Shown here in pieces: positions 58,441 through 60,000 of a stretch of DNA of 60,000 bases (the first letter of the stretch is position 1; the number at the start of each line of letters is the position of its first letter). Made by a program: the position numbers and the translations under genes. The notes under the pieces were generated by a model. The model was not told the origin of the DNA. It searched no databases and saw only the letters and a program-made list of their open reading frames with translations. This stretch comes from Cristatella mucedo (lineage: Eukaryota; Bryozoa; Phylactolaemata; Cristatellidae). The DNA lies in contig WPIO01000033.1 of assembly GCA_009760855.2 (NCBI GenBank), forward strand, positions 3,059,501-3,119,500, written 5' to 3'.

Positions 58441-59678
58441 GTAAGTCTGCTTCACAAACGTTTTTACTCGGTGGACTTGCTTTGGGGGCCATGCATCCGT
58501 GTGAAGTAGCAGCTACCCAGCCTTGTTCGCTTGGCACCTCTTCGGATGAGTCCAATTTAATTTAAGCTCCTACTGCTTTGCATGACGCCGCTTGCGAGGA
58601 CTTGCTCGCACATCTGTATTGCTTGCGGTGTGTGCTATGGTTGCGGTTCAGTGGCCCAACTACTTCCTGAATACAGGTAAACAGATTGCTGGTGAGGGTC
58701 AGCAGTGTTTGCAGACCCAATGGAAATTTATAGTGCTACTAATACAAAATACAAATAATGACAATATGATGCCTCTGTTTAATTGCTATTACACGTTACC
58801 ATCTGGTTTGTTCTGAAACCGTTTGATAATCCAACCACTCTTCTGCATTTGTGCTAGCTTTATCAATGCTTGCTACACGTCATTAAAGAAATTTTGGCAT
58901 ATGTAGGTTTTGTTTGGCCTTTTTTCCAGTGATGTTGAGTTTGAACTGCTAGACCAACCGTCGTAGTCTCAATTGTCGTAAGTCGAGGCATGTGTCAAAG
59001 ACAGACCAAAGGCATGCGATGCAGCTGATAGATTCTCTCTAAGTGATGAACTCTACTGGCAGGCAAGCTGATCCTCTAGTCATGCCTCGAGACCTAGTTT
59101 GGGAGAGCTGGCTTTCGTTGCATGTATGAAGCAGGCATGCATGGTCATCACATTGCTCTGGCTGTCTTACTTTGCCTTGCCCTGTCAATGTTCGAGTGGC
59201 CAATATGTGAAATTCAATGTCAAATCTGCTTGGGTAACTGCAGAGAGAACGAGTGGAATTGCATCCATGCCGGCTACTGGCTCTGCTTTAAGGTTTCAGT
59301 CAGGTCTTGGCATCTCGGTCGAGCCAGTCAGTGCAGCTGTCGTGAACGATATCGAGTCGTTGCCACATCCTGCCCATGACGCGTTTTTTCCTTCGACAGC
59401 CTGACCGCTCGTTTTTGACTGGCCTTTGTTCTGGCAAACCGGATGTGCACTGCACACATTCGAAGCCTGCTTTTATACCACCCGTGACCTGCCTCCTGGC
59501 TGCCTACATTCATGTAGTAGTAATAGTGACCGAGTTGGCAAAGCCTGTTCCTTGCCTGCTGGCATGGCAACTTGCTTAGAGAATCAATTACAAACGATTG
59601 GTTCTTGCTGACCCTATGCTAGTTTTGCCATTATTTGGCTCGTGCCATGTTCTTGTCTGCTTGCTACGCTGCACTGGT

Positions 59679-59814
59679 TTGGCCCAGTGGTTAAGGTGCT
59701 CGCCCCTACCAAGGTCTTGCTGAAGTCGTGGGCTCGAGCCTGGTGGCATATCAAGCGCCTGGATAGAGAGTAAGTTCTCTAAAGGCGGTATACAAATAAA
59801 ATATATATTGTCCA
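59679..59814 (+). mobile_element. SINE-B: tRNA-like head with LINE-A-like tail
   Basis: The head has an A-box-like TGGCCCAGTGG (its first T lies at the duplication edge) and B-box-like GGGCTCGAGCC. The 3' part, GCGCCTGGATAGAGAGTAAG then TTCTCTAAAGGCGGTATACA, repeats the LINE-A stem-loop. Flanked by perfect 9-bp duplications TGCACTGGT (59670-59678, 59815-59823). The best-preserved SINE-B in the window. Confidence 0.85.
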
Positions 59815-59938
59815 TGCACTGGTACTCAAGCAAAAGTGCTGGCAGAGGTTAAGAATGCTGCCCACCCAGCATTGGCTATGCCTGATCCTGCTTGTGATAG
59901 TAGCAACAGTGAGCAGATGAAACAGCGGTCTCTTTCTT

Positions 59939-60000
59939 GTATTCAGCATACAGTACACTTGAGGCTGCTATGCCCAATTTCTCCGAGCAATTTAAAGTGC
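59939..60000 (+). CDS. Possible partial exon at the window edge
   Basis: Acceptor CTCTTTCTTGTATTCAG followed by an open frame (YSTLEAAMPNFSEQFKV) to the end of the window. It may belong to the gene starting at 57898; connecting exons were not resolved. Confidence 0.25.

Overview
This window is animal nuclear DNA. There are no operons, compact ORFs or Shine-Dalgarno sites. Coding sequence comes as short exons bounded by GT...AG introns, set among CR1/L2-type LINEs, tRNA-derived SINEs and dinucleotide repeats, with one GC- and CpG-rich block. An FGF8/17/18-type ligand and an ALMS-domain centrosomal protein, both with old-looking intron positions, place it in Metazoa. The divergent proteins and repeats do not suggest a vertebrate. 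I cannot name the phylum from sequence alone.

Layout. (1) 1-5.6 kb: decayed LINE and SINE copies, no gene seen. (2) 5.7-9.5 kb: CpG-rich block with (GA)n tracts, holding the proposed promoter and first exons of a plus-strand FGF gene. (3) 7.9-16.6 kb: FGF gene, five coding exons (model of 323 aa), with a 3' UTR carrying overlapping AUUUA motifs and an AATAAA. (4) 17.6-44.3 kb, minus strand: a gene of 15 coding exons (model of 1824 aa) ending in an ALMS domain; a candidate non-coding first exon and promoter lie near 52.1-52.2 kb. Every exon junction joins in phase. Its introns hold LINE and SINE insertions and a short foldback element. (5) 44.4-57.8 kb: intergenic or upstream DNA with nested LINE/SINE insertions. 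(6) 57.9-58.4 kb and beyond, plus strand: the first exon or two of an unidentified gene that leaves the window.

The FGF gene and the ALMS-like gene are convergent, with candidate poly(A) signals about 1 kb apart. I see no functional link between them. Most long ORFs in the CpG block and in the (GA)n and (CA)n tracts are artefacts of composition.

The repeats form a system of their own. LINE-A (CR1/L2-like reverse transcriptase) ends in a conserved stem-loop followed by ATT repeats. A tRNA-headed SINE (SINE-B) carries the same 3' end, so LINE-A probably mobilises it. A second tRNA-headed family (SINE-A) has an unrelated tail. LINE-B is an older relative of LINE-A.
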